Source: Lycorma delicatula (lineage: Eukaryota > Arthropoda > Insecta > Hemiptera > Fulgoridae). Taken from it: 64,000 bases of DNA. Below the pieces are notes generated by a model. The model searched no databases. It was not told the DNA's origin and saw nothing but the letters and a program-made list of their open reading frames with translations. The translations under genes and the position numbers were made by a program. Shown here one piece after another: positions 43,823 through 54,769 of the stretch. The stretch covers positions 348,128,491-348,192,490 of the forward strand of contig NC_134455.1 in the NCBI RefSeq assembly GCF_047948215.1, written 5' to 3'. Every line of letters starts with the position of its first letter. The stretch's first letter is position 1.

Positions 43823-45559
43823 GAATCCAAAAAACACGAGTTGCAGAAATTTCCGGAAGATATATATATGTACGTACATACGTATGTATAGGTGTTGGTC
43901 TGTATTTTCATTAATATCTCTGGGCCGTCTCAAATAAATTCTTCGAAAATGACTTAAAAAAAGTCTAAATATGGTATGTTTATAGCATTATATTTTTTTA
44001 TGTAATTAAAAGAGGGGGAGGGGTAGTTTTCACAATTAATTTTTTACTTTTTATATAGTGGTCGAAATTAAAGTACCAAATTTAAATTTGGTATCAAAGT
44101 TATTAAATCGGATGGATTTAGGGATACGTGAGATATTCAATTTATTTCTGGATAATTTCTGTCTTACACCTCGAAAACACGTTGACCAAAATCCTGAAAT
44201 CTAGCTATATCCCAACTTCGGCCAGATTTTCGATCCTATCGGATAAGGGGGTATCTTGGTATCCATATTTTTTTAAAAATATTTTGTTTTTTTGAAGCCA
44301 AAACGTCTATTTAATGGAATAATTATTATGCACTTTAATAAGTTAGTCTGATTCGATGCAATATTATTCAGCAAGACTAAAAAGATTGTTTAATTTATTA
44401 AAAAAAAGCTAGGAAAGTATTGGATGACTTTTCGGGTTACGCCGATCAAGTCATAAAGTAAGTCGGCTTTACCGAAAATTGGTTTTGAAATTTAAACATT
44501 AAGGGTGAAACATTAACACACGATCACATGTTTTCAATAAGATGTTATAATGTTAAATTTAAGATTAAAAATTTAAACTTACAATAAAAATAAAATACAC
44601 AATCACATAAGTAATTTTTTATTACTTTTCATATTTTACTTTTAAAAAAATTATATTACCAGTTGCAATATGAAATTAGTCTTAAAATAAAATACTTTTA
44701 ACACTTTATTCGCTTTCTGCTGACTTATAAAAATTTTTAAGTATAAAATTTATAAGTATTTGTTGTATATTTAAATTTGGGCCAAAATATAACACCCAGT
44801 ATCCTATTTTTGACACGATCACCATACTTTCCCCTTTAACATTCTAGCTATATTCACCGGGAAAGTAAAATTTATAAATATTGTATTTAGTATTATACAT
44901 AGTAGTTCGTTAAAAATACGAATTTTAATGTAAGAACAACACTAAGCTACGACGCAAGTAACTGATATGCGAAAAAGGAACAAAATAAAAAAAATTCATA
45001 GAATCCGATCGCAGCACCAATTACCGGGTTTGACTGATAAACCAAAAATAAAAAAAAACTTCTTAAACGCGATCCCAGCTCTGCCTACCGGACCCAAGTG
45101 TGAACCTTAACCATCCCAAGATCAACATCACATAAATAAATTAAAAAAACATTTTCACTTGAATACTGTACCTTACAAATTTGCACAATGTATATTTTTT
45201 AATTACACTTTAAAAAGTTATTTCAATAAAAAATAATATAATATTTCTCAATACGCGCACAATTCTAAACGCGATCGCAGTGCTGCCTACTTATTACTTA
45301 ATCAGTTGTGATTTTGTTTACATTGGCAACGGCCATACGGGCTCTTTGTGATTAGTCGTTGTGTTTGACAGCGGCCATCTTGCATTGATCTGATTGGTTT
45401 TCCTTTGTTTACATTTTCATCTGATTTATTAGCCTCTTATTTATTAAAAAACTGTTTTCTCGCGATTTTTTGTAACACAATAATAACACAAAATTACGAA
45501 ATATTTTTCTCAATTTGATCGCAGCATCAACTGTCGTGACAAACTAAAATTAAAATAGA
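43823..45559. other. AT-rich stretch with weak repeats
   Basis: 44828-44870 (tactttcccctttaacattc, ttcaccgggaaagtaaaa) looks like a lone REP-B terminal hairpin. 45000-45200 and 45510-45700 share phrases (gatcgcagcaycaa, ttaaaaaaacatttt) as distant direct repeats. No gene. Confidence 0.45.
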
Positions 45560-45815
45560 ATATTATTGAATATTCGATACTGCGATGATAGTGCAGTCTG
45601 CCGGATCCAATGTAAAACATTGCAAAATCAACAACTACTTATAAATAAAAAAATTATTAAAAAAACATTTTCCAGTGGACCAAATTGTGAATCTAAATCA
45701 TTCTCGAATCCCCTTGAACACATACAAAAATTTCATCAAAATCGGTCCAGCCGTTTAGGAGGAGTTCAGTGACATACACACGCACACAAGAAATATATAT
45801 ATATATATAAAGATA
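45560..45815 (+). repeat. 3' end of an unassigned dispersed element
   Basis: Ends with catcaaaatcggtccagccg, tttaggaggagttcagtgac, cacacgcacaca and a TA run. Such an ending is common for non-autonomous insect retroelements. Confidence 0.5.
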
Positions 45816-45832
45816 TGACGACAATAAAAATA

Positions 45833-45974
45833 ATTATATATATATATATATATATATATCCACCGTATCATGCTGATACAAATCAACAATGTCCTTGAGT
45901 TCTACATTTCGCAGCGGATAATTGCGTCTACCTTGCTTCTGAAGCTTACGGGCGATACTCTTCCTTTCACTCAT
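45833..45974 (-). CDS. small unrecognised ORF below a promoter-like patch
   Basis: The minus-strand frame opens at 45974 as MSERKSIARKLQKQGRRNYP and continues LRNVELKDIVDLYQHDTVD. It then enters a TA repeat and stops (47 codons). It is basic at the N-terminus, with no domain I can name. The lysine/arginine-rich start and an ORF ending in a microsatellite could mark a first exon, a mobile-element fragment, or chance. A candidate splice donor (ACG|GTGGAT) precedes the TA run, but its quality is poor. The patch at 46385-46475 lies 0.4 kb upstream on this strand. Confidence 0.25.
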
Positions 45975-46384
45975 TTTAACATCACACGAATGAAGAATTA
46001 CTTTTTTCGTCTTGTAAAGGATAAAAATGAAAAATATAAACGCATGGCTTCCTTTAAAAGCTTTTAATCATTACCCTTATTGATGATAGAAAAGCTATAA
46101 TCGGATGAAAGCTCCCAGGGTCTGCGCTACAATCTGAGGAGAATCTGTCCTTTGACACACACTGTAGCGCGATTTAGTGACAGAAATATTAGCGCGCGTG
46201 CGCACACACACAAAGGTATTATACATATAATTTAATACTCATTCATGCAAGCACGAGCTTAAGCGCACCCTGGCCCTAAAATCTCACTAAAATATAGATT
46301 ATATCGTCCTGATCACAAAGAACTTCGCGCCGTTGAGCTATATCCAACTGTTACCGAGATATAACGTTTTGAAATTTCGTTTTT

Positions 46385-46475
46385 TTTTAGTGGCGAAGGG
46401 GCGGGGACAAGGTGGCAGATAGGCGGGCCGGCGTCACGTGACTAAGATATTGCAATTCTATTGGTTCGCGGGGTC
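46385..46475 (-). promoter_or_regulatory. promoter-like cluster: GC box, E-box, CCAAT
   Basis: Within 90 bases lie ggggcgggg (about 46398), the palindrome GTCACGTGAC (about 46433-46442, an E-box of the USF/MITF type) and ATTGG (CCAAT on minus, about 46460). The patch is GC-rich in an AT-rich window. These motifs occur by chance too, so this is suggestive only. Confidence 0.3.
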
Positions 46476-46499
46476 CCTTGACCTCGAAGACGCTACGAA

Positions 46500-47090
46500 G
46501 TCAGAAATCAAAGTTGTGCTTGAATCCCAATTTTTACACAACTATAGTTTTCGTCTTAAAAAAAAATAATAGTCTTAACAATGTGAAAACTTTCGGCTAG
46601 ATATTTAAGTGGACAAATTACTAATCAACACTTTATTTTAAAATGTTACATAAATTAGACTATGTAGAGTAGTTTATACTAAATATAATTAAAAGAATTG
46701 CTAAATAATTCCGTAAAAATTTGTAATTAAAATTTTGGCAATTTTCATCCAAATTTTAGTGAAAAGAGTGATTGAAAAAAGTCAGGTAGAAAAAGGAATT
46801 TAAAAACTAAATAAGATGGCAGTCAGTCAGCTGTCGTATATGTTCTATAAAATTCGAAAATATTTCTCAAGGTTATATACCTATGATAAGAGTTATATTA
46901 ATACTTTCTTAAATTAGAATTCTTACGTCAATTCTACACTGGATAAAAGAACTCTGAAAAAGGTAGACTTGGAAAGTTTTATTTGATAATAAAACGCTTT
47001 CAAACTAAACTTCAACAAAGAATAATAAAAAAAGCGCTCGTTCGCCGAGGATGCAATGTAACGGAGTTTTCTAAATATTCAGTAAATTTT
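46500..47090. other. AT-rich stretch
   Basis: Nothing recognised. Confidence 0.45.
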
Positions 47091-47096
47091 TAAGAT

Positions 47097-48050
47097 AGAG
47101 TTCTCAAACTTTTTTTATTTACCACAGATCAGTAACGTACCACTGAATTATTAAATATGTAATGTCATTAGGATAGCGACAGAGTTATAGTTAAGAATGG
47201 TAAAGCAATAAAGGTTACAACCATTTTTGAAAGTATCTATTTATTTTATAAATAATAATAATAATAATAATGTTGCCTATTACAATATTTTTATTTATTA
47301 AAGAAATGTTACATCTACTTAAAATTAAAATTATCTTGAAGACTAAAAACTAAATAAGAAGGAAGAAGCTGCATGTTTAAAACAAGTTAAGAGATATCTG
47401 GTTCGGTTGAACTTAATTTTAAGCGCAAATTTTAGACAAGGTTCAGTTTATTTCGAATTCATTTTGTACTGTTACTGTAACAGGAAACAAGTTTCACAAA
47501 ATTATGGGGTAGAAAATATAATTTAAATAATAATGCTTTTTAGAGTGCACTCGCTCGATATTCAATTTTAATCTGTAGCCAAAATTCACGTAACTGTAAT
47601 TCAGTAAATTCCATTTTAAAACCTCCATCACAAGATAAATCTATCAAAGATTCTGTTTCACTGTTAGTGTTAGGAATGATATCCAGTACGAATGGATTTC
47701 GTATCCATAGGAATTAAGAATAGTTTTTAAAATATTCTTCAAAGGTTTTCAAGGAGTATTAAGCAATGAGGTTTTATATCACTGGTGAGATTATTTTCAT
47801 TTCAATTTTGTGTAATGTCAAAAGATTTTCCAAATTTGGAAAACACAGCAGGTTTTCATTTGAAACAGAATTATTCATCATTTGTCATTTTTGGTAAAGG
47901 GGTTTATTTTGTCGTCTACTGAAAATAGATTTGTTGTTTAATCTTATAACATTAAATTTTAGTCATTAAAGCGATTGAAAATATCTGATAAGTAAGCGCT
48001 AGTGTTGTGATCAACAGCGATTACGTCAATCGATCACGCAATTCAAAATA
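47097..48050 (-). mobile_element. hAT-like transposon remnant
   Basis: The left border agagttctcaaacttttttt, then accacagatc, resembles the termini of Charlie-type hAT elements (nGTTCTCAAACTTTTTT). Transposase C-terminal sequence in the matching direction lies at 47555-48050. The other end was not found; a fragment of another element is met near 48.3 kb. Confidence 0.6.
47555..48050 (-). pseudogene. hAT-like (ZBED/FAM200-type) transposase fragment
   Basis: Minus-strand pieces in order from about 48045: IDVIAVDHNTSAYLSDIFNR, then ENLLCFPNLENLLTL near 47850, RNPFVLDIIPNTNSE near 47690, and LSCDGGFKMEFTELQLREFW followed by LQIKIEYRASAL near 47560. These match the order of the C-terminal half of hAT transposases related to the vertebrate ZBED and FAM200 genes (DIFNKLN, FPSL, WIRNPF, LSCDGGLKxEFxxxxLxxFW). 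The catalytic core upstream and the dimerisation end are missing or unreadable. Stops occur in every long frame. Confidence 0.65.
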
Positions 48051-48285
48051 GATATCCATTAGAAAGACCTGCACCTGTGAATGTAGCTGAAACAACCAGC
48101 ATAACATGTTTCCTTTACAACGCCTGGTACTTATGCAGTTTGTTCCACCCCAAACAAAACATTAATTGTTATGACAATGAAAAAATGTGCAAACAATGAA
48201 AAAGGCTTAATGCGTATTAAATTGAAACACAAAGACTTGATTAACAAAATTATATTTGAAAAATACAAACATCAAACAAAATTTT

Positions 48286-48525
48286 AATTGCAAGGATATT
48301 CCTCAGAAAAGTGTTTCCAAAAATAAATAAAGTGTTAACAGGACATGTTTTATGCCATATATATTCACTCAGATATGAATGTAAAAGTTCTCTGTGCATA
48401 TCAAGCCGTTGCTTATGCTTTTCTTTTGCCTTTTGCCACGTTGTTCGATGTAATTGGTACATGCACAAGTTTGAGTCAACGAAATTTTTAGAATGATTGA
48501 TTGAAAAATGGATGTATCCAAGATC
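48286..48525 (-). pseudogene. ISXO2/Merlin-like transposase C-terminal fragment
   Basis: The frame read from 48516 gives YIHFSINHSKNFVDSNL, then TTWQKAKEKHKQRLDMHREL and LHSYLSEYIWHK. It resembles the end of ISXO2-like (IS1595/Merlin) transposases: NHSxNFVDPxTGAHTNxxESxW ... HxxLLxSYLxEFxWR. The Glu expected in the ESxW position is replaced (LHRTTW), so the catalytic triad would be broken. Upstream coding is cut by a REP-A fragment at 48527. No inverted repeats were found. Confidence 0.5.
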
Positions 48526-48526
48526 C

Positions 48527-48618
48527 TTAACTAAAACGATTGACCGTAGGATGTTGAAATTTTTAATGTAGGATTGTTGTAACACCTAGTTGTGTACCTC
48601 TTCTTTTGATTGCAAATT
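48527..48618 (+). repeat. REP-A fragment
   Basis: Contains acgattgaccgtaggatgtt and acacctagttgtgtacctct from the REP-A body, truncated at both ends. Confidence 0.7.
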
Positions 48619-49184
48619 TAACCTTGTTGGTAAAATATATATATATATAATATATTGACCCTTGATGAAAAAACTGCATCATAGTTCCAAAAAGATCGTT
48701 GATAAACATATTTTACCTGTTAAGAAAGTTAATCAACTTTATATTTCTTATTATTTTTTTATTTATTATTGGAATCGACAATTAAACTTCCTACTAATAA
48801 AAAAATCTAAACCAATTTATTATATGAACGAGAAAAATGGGAGTACAATATGAAAAAAAATTACTTTTTATAAAAACTTATTTAAAAGTCAAAATTTAAA
48901 TAAATAAATCATTTATTGTTGATGGTACATAATGAATTATATAGATTATCCACATGAATAAACGGAAAGAATTCTTGAAAATAAAGAAAAAGGTACGTAA
49001 AAAGTGTAATATTATTATCCTAATTTCTATTCTTAGAATAAAATCAATAGATGTTTTTATAAAAGTCAAATCTTTTTTATGTTTAGTTGATTTTGTTTAT
49101 GAAGGTTTAGTAAAAATTAAATTTCCTACATATTTTGGCCTTAAACACTCGCCATGAATTGATTACTCGATCACAACCAATTAT
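48619..49184. other. AT-rich stretch
   Basis: Two short open frames (48662-48853 and 48954-49157) have the lysine/isoleucine bias expected of AT-rich noise. Nothing recognised. Confidence 0.45.
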
Positions 49185-49490
49185 GACCGCATCATTACCC
49201 CCATAAGGGAAGACACCCGCCTCGTGAAGATCCCGGTCACCACACCACCCCCTTCGTTACAAGCTCAGATGAGCTTTACCGGATGTTGTCGTTTAGACCC
49301 TCTAAACTTGAAACACAACACAGTGATCAGTTGTTAGTGAAAATGAAATGCCTCGGTAAGCATTTCCATCAAGTGTATTCACACAACCTACTATCGCCTT
49401 CGTACAATCTCTTCCAACCAAGACCACCTTTAAACCTTCAATTATGAAATTACCCGATTCGCGGAAGGGCGATCCCCGCGCCTTCGTCTA
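49185..49490 (+). repeat. REP-E copy 3
   Basis: Has ataagggaagacacccgcct, gatcccggtcaccacaccac, aaatgcctcggtaagcattt (again a hairpin with a cctcggtaa loop) and attcgcggaagggcgatccc. Confidence 0.7.
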
Positions 49491-49752
49491 ACAGCTAGAC
49501 AAAAATTTTCCTATATCTAATTTCAATTAGACTTGGCATTCAGATCATTAGTTGATTGAGTCTTTTAAATACCAAAAAATACTATCATACCAACAAAACC
49601 AGTGTTGATTGTAACAACGACAATTTTGTCCTAAAATTAAATTTACTCAAAATACTCTTGATTTAATTAAAAATCAAGGACAGATTCAGAAATTTAATAA
49701 GCCCTAATAAAAACATATCGTATCTCTGTCTGCTCTGGTCCGCTCTAACGGA

Positions 49753-49823
49753 CTCTAGTCCGCTTTCAACGGCGTTGTAAGCGGACTAGAGCCGCTTTCA
49801 ACGGCGTTGAAAGCGGACTAGAG
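49753..49823. repeat. GC-rich palindromic tandem duplication
   Basis: 49753-49769 pairs with 49775-49791 (17 bp, one mismatch, loop CGGCG). The adjoining half, 49792-49823, repeats ccgctttcaacggcgttg... as a second hairpin. The period is 32 bases. A related piece, gctctggtccgctctaacgg, precedes it. Confidence 0.9.
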
Positions 49824-49829
49824 CGATGT

Positions 49830-50995
49830 CTTTGCCTACACCCTCCCACACTGCAGTTCTCATCTTAACAGCTAGTATCTCAAATTACCGGGAATTGAAG
49901 CCAAAACGCCTATCTTAGCGAAGTAAGCACTCATGCGAGCAATTATGGTCGCAGTGATTTTTCAACAAAAAAATAATCTCGGCTTTTAGTGGGGCTACAA
50001 CTTTTTTTTCAATTCTTGTAAAAATGTTAGCTTTCAGAATATTCAAGCAGGAGATCAAAAACATCGAATCCGGAAGAGATAATTTAAATTGCTATAAGAA
50101 AAAAGTACATGATCTTTTAAAAGGATTTAAACATTTTGCTTAAAACCTTTTTTGATATGTTAATAAACTAATTTGCAAACAAATATCATTCGATAGCACG
50201 ATCGCTTGGAATAGAGTAAAGCGGTAAAATGACCGCCTCTGGGAATAAAGATTTCAATTTTGCAAAAACTAATAAACCTTTTGGGCTAAAATTTAAACCA
50301 CATATAAAAGAAATCAGGACTTATATTTTCCATAAAAATCAAAATATTGTTGCGAAAATTATTGTTTATTAAAAATAACGTTTTTTGGGGTTTTTTCAGA
50401 AAATCTTTTTTTGGGACAATTAACTCAGCAAAAAAATAACGAATTTTAATCTACCTAGCCAAGGTATCCTAGTTTTTTAATAATTTAAAAATTTCCATAA
50501 AAACCTTTCTTGATAAGAACTTTTCATTATACACGCAAAAAACCGCTGAAAATGTGAGTTTTTCAACTTTAAACATCTATAAAGAAAAAACTAATGAAAC
50601 TCTCAAGTGGAAAATATGTAGGTTTTCATTCTCTATTATTACATTACATGTTACACTTATCTCTACCTGGAGTTTTTTTTTTTTTGTAAAAAAGGGTACC
50701 ATTACGAGTTAATTTACCTGGACTAAATATAATAATTGAAAAATAATAAATCGCAACTAGGAAAGTATTATTTGAGCAAATATTTAAATACATGTTGAAC
50801 GGAATGTAGAAAATTCAGAATCTTTTAATTTTTAAGTGAATATTATTTTTAAAAATTACCATTAAAGTAATACTGTTCCTGTAAATTTTTTATTGTGCAT
50901 TTTATTGTGAAGATTTTATAAATGATTCGAGAAATTTTTTAAACTGGCAACGGGGGTGTATAATTAAGACCACTTCTCGTAATGTTGAGTTACGT
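49830..50995. other. AT-rich stretch
   Basis: No gene recognised. Text such as ttatggtcgcagtgattttt may belong to an unrecognised repeat. Confidence 0.4.
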
Positions 50996-50996
50996 G

Positions 50997-51302
50997 AAAA
51001 TAGTTCAAGACAACGAAACCCACCGGGTTGGTCTAGTAATGAATGCGTCTTCACAAGTCACCTGTTTTTGAAGTCGAGAGTTCAACGTTCAAATCCTAGT
51101 AAAGGCAGACTTTTATTAGCATTTGAGTACTAGATCGTGGATATTAGTGTTCTTTGGTGGTTGGGTTTCAATTAACAACACATCTCAGGAATGGTCGACC
51201 TGAGATTGTACACTTACACTCATACATATCACTCATCCTCTGAAGTAATTCCTGAAGTGATTCCCGGAGGCTAAAAGGGAAAAATAGTTCAAGACAAAGA
51301 AA
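50997..51302 (+). mobile_element. SINE-1, full length, long target duplication
   Basis: The element is 51019-51280. It is flanked by a 22-base repeat with one mismatch (50997-51018 and 51281-51302, sharing AAAATAGTTCAAGACAA). The head cccaccgggttggtctagta and tail ttcccggaggctaaaaggga are clear. The repeated ctgaagtaattcctgaagtg in the tail shows local slippage. Confidence 0.93.
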
Positions 51303-51732
51303 TTAAAAAGCGTATAGAAGTGGATGCGCAGTAGTTATTTGATGGGATGAAGTTGTGATGACACTGTTGATAGTACATTGAAGGGGCTAGTATGCCAAGA
51401 TAGGAAAGTCCGGCGCGGCGACTGTCCAACAATCCATCCTCATCTTGCTCGTCAACTGACTTTGTATTTCGCAAAATAAAATTAAGATAACTTAATAATT
51501 ATTACCAATAACAATAATATTTTAAATCTACTTACATGGTTTAAATAAACAATCATAACTCACCTGTAACAAAATAACAAAAAAATTAACATGACACGAC
51601 ATTAATACTGACATATTTAAGACAACATAAAGAAATTATAAAATAACATTAAAAACAGCTGGCAGCGTCAATATAAATTATAAAACTACTCGGCGCTCTC
51701 CCTTACGTTAAAATTTTAAATAAATAAAAATA
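51303..51732. other. AT-rich stretch
   Basis: Nothing recognised. Confidence 0.45.
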
Positions 51733-51734
51733 TA

Positions 51735-52100
51735 GAGTGTTCGGAAAGTCGCTGTACAAAATACTTTAGAATAATGTGATGCATTCTGTTATCTCGACGT
51801 TAGGTTTTGCACTGTGGGTTCGTTGAGCATTGTTCATTAATAAATCAAGACATCAATTGTTGAGTTGTGACTGAACGTGTTTCGTTTCGTTTACCGTAAT
51901 CAATATTTGCAAAAAACGTAATGCTTCTTTCGGTAGAGGAATGGCATTTTTCTCGTTAAACACTTATTTCGTGAAGGCGACAAGAAAAATGATTTAGTGA
52001 AGAACAGGTTTCCTGAAAAGTTTCCGAATATTCCTGTTCCTCACCGCAGTGAGGAACATCATTTTGAACAACATTGATTAACAAAACATTTAAAATAAAA
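51735..52100 (+). pseudogene. IS630/Tc1-type transposon 5' end with broken transposase
   Basis: A terminus agagtgttcggaaagtcgct follows TA at 51733-51734. The ORF starts at 51921 as MLLSVEEWHF. After a one-base shift it reads LVKHLFREGDKKNDLVKNRF and PEKFPNIPVPHRSEEH, the N-terminal helix-turn-helix pattern of DUF4817-type transposases. It is lost after about 60 codons. Compared with the 40 kb copy it is a different lineage with a different terminus, and it likewise lacks the catalytic region. Confidence 0.7.
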
Positions 52101-52220
52101 AACGTTGGACTACGTTAATCCTAACCAAACTGGAGCCACTTTAATATTTTTGACAGCTAATTTTAAAAGTGCACCCCAAACAGTGGTCTCATACAAGAAA
52201 AATTGATCATTTAAGGTTAG

Positions 52221-52512
52221 CCCACCGGGGTGGTCTAAAGGTAAACTTGTCGTCAAATCACTTCATATATATGATTTTCCAAGTCGAAGGTTCTGAGGTT
52301 CGAATTCAAGTAAAATTAGTTGCTTTTAGACGGATTTGAATACTAACCAGTGAATATCTATGTACTTTGAAGTGTTTAGGGTTTAATTAACCACACATCT
52401 CAAGAATAGTTGGCCTGAGTATGAACAAGTCTACATCTCATTTACATATCATGCACATTACCCTTATCCCACTAGGCCATAAGAAGGGGGCTTCTTATTG
52501 TTCACTAGATGA
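52221..52512 (+). mobile_element. SINE-1b, full length with alternative tail
   Basis: The head cccaccggggtggtctaaag and body tgaatatctatgtactttga, ggcctgagtatgaacaagtc follow SINE-1. The end differs: tcccactaggccataagaag then ggcttcttattgttcactag, shared with 23358-23465. Confidence 0.75.
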
Positions 52513-53504
52513 AGATATTTTAATACACACTTTAAAACTATAAATATATTTCAAGTTAAAAGCTTTTTTAAATTTCATTAATTTTTTGTGCATTTCTTTA
52601 TTGAGCAGTTATTTAAAATTCCACTTAAATCACTTACGAAAATAGATTTACAAAAATGGCGTCATTTTAATAAAGTTGTCGTAGTCCGATGATTTTTATG
52701 TCAGAAGATTTATTTTATTGTTCTTTAAAATGATTTGTCACAACTCTATTATTTAATTAAAATATCTATAACAGATAATGTGGATGTTTAGAAGTGATGA
52801 TATTGTACCAATAAAATAGATATTTTCGAAGTAAAAGCATTTGCTAAATTTAAGTTTTTTTATATTTAACAATTGAAAAATTATTTAAGACTTTTCATGA
52901 TTTATGAACACTGTATAAAAATGTTATTTAAAGGTATCTGAAATGACCAAACGATAGAGAGGAGATAGGGCGATTAAGTACAAATACAAAATGAGACTAA
53001 ACAAACATGAGAATTGTTTCACGATTAACCTCCTGGATAAAGCAAGGATGTTAAGCCTCTAAAGCGACTCCATATATTAGATCTGTAAGTTCTACCAAAT
53101 TTAACATGAATCAGCTAGCCTAGGGTGTTGTGCATCGTCAAAATTCTTCATATCGTTTCGCCACTTACTTTTATTGATTTTTAAAGCATTTCACTGTTTC
53201 TTTGTATGATTGATAACATTACTTTTTAGTGATTTCTTTGGTTTTTATGTTCTGAACTTTGATCAATGTTCTTTGGCCTAATCATTGTATGTACTTAATT
53301 ATTTTTGTTATATATTTATGTATATTGTATAAGATATGTATACCGAAGTATACATATACAATATTTTGAGGGATTTCAATGGCAACTCCGCTTTGCATAT
53401 CATTTTTTTTAAATTCAAATTTACTTATGGTTCCGGAAAATTGGTACAGATAGTAAATTAAACAGTGCGGAAAAAAAAATCTCACACCTGTGTGTTGTTT
53501 CTGA
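52513..53504. other. AT-rich stretch
   Basis: No gene or repeat family recognised. Confidence 0.45.
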
Positions 53505-54285
53505 TGCACGGCTTACACACACAACTTAATTTAAAATATTCATCATTTTATTTAAGTATAATATTTTTTCGTTTATTTAATTCAATAATTCTAAACTAAA
53601 GCGCGCGCTCATACCGTATTTAATTCGCGCAGGTGTGGCGATACTAGCAAAGATGGTCCGTACTAATAAAACAAATGTAATTTCACAAATTACATATAAC
53701 AAATTTAGCTTGTACGGTCGGTAGACTAGTATAGCCGCGAGGCTTAACGTACCAGATACCGAGTCGACCGAAAGATCGAGTTCGAAATCCGGCCAGATCG
53801 AGTTTTGCTTTGTTACAATTTATTTACTATTATTAATTTATTTAACTCTACCGCTCGCATGTGACGTCGGAACATTGCAGATGACTACAATGGCATTTTT
53901 GGGATGGAGGTGCAATTTTGCAAAGTTTTTTGCATATATTGTTATTTTTTAATTGTTAAGAAATGTGCCTAAGAAAAGTTAAGACATTAATTAGGCTAAA
54001 TTTAGAGATACTGAGGGCATCAATGTCCCATAATAGAAGTAATCTGACCAAGTTTGGTGAATATCCGTCCAGTAGTTCTGGTGTATAAGGTGATTTAGAG
54101 GCCGACATTGAACACGATAACGTACATACGAAAATTAACATCTACAATATCGATTCGGTTTTTGGGTTCCTTAGATTTTAAAAGTGAAGATCCGGTGAAA
54201 ACTGCATACGCCAAAATTGGACCGGTTACAATACTTTTCCTTCTAGAGCTAGTTGCTACAGCGCTATCTAGACGGGAAAGTAAAA
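53505..54285 (+). repeat. REP-B copy 6, most complete
   Basis: Runs from gatgcacggcttacacacac through the tRNA-like box (tatagccgcgaggcttaacg, gatcgagttcgaaatccg), cgctcgcatgtgacgtcgga, gtgatttagaggccgacatt and the closing hairpin acttttccttctagagctag ... gacgggaaagta. Confidence 0.85.
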
Positions 54286-54665
54286 GTAAGGAAATACTAA
54301 TATATTAATTTAAATTATAAAAGCTTTTAAAAAAAAAATAAAATCAACTCTATAATTGGCTTATAAACATATAAAAAAAATATCGGACAGTAAATTTCTA
54401 CATGACGTAAAAACAGAATGAATATTATAACTTTCATATAAGTTAAAGTTGGCACAAACACATAACTAAATCAATTGATTATAACGAAAGCAGTGTCCTC
54501 CCAGACATTCAAAAAATAGTCGGTCTGACACGGTATATCTATCCAATGTAAATTAAGCGTTAATGTAACCCACCCCTTTAGTATAATATACCAGACTATC
54601 TGCCAGAAACAATCTACAATCTTTCTTATTTTTCATTAATTCACCATATAAGCATCGAAGCTTGA
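54286..54665. other. AT-rich stretch
   Basis: Nothing recognised. Confidence 0.45.
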
Positions 54666-54667
54666 GA

Positions 54668-54765
54668 ATTTTGTAATGTATAAAAAATACCATGCCTGAC
54701 CGCGGGATTCGAAACCAGGCCCTCAAGATGAAAGTCCGAGACGCTACCGCTCCGCCACATCTCTT
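54668..54765 (-). mobile_element. SINE-2 head, reversed
   Basis: On plus: ccatgcctgaccgcgggatt, cgaaaccaggccctcaaga, gctaccgctccgccacatct. tRNA-derived, with an insertion in the B box. Confidence 0.75.
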
Positions 54766-54769
54766 TCAA

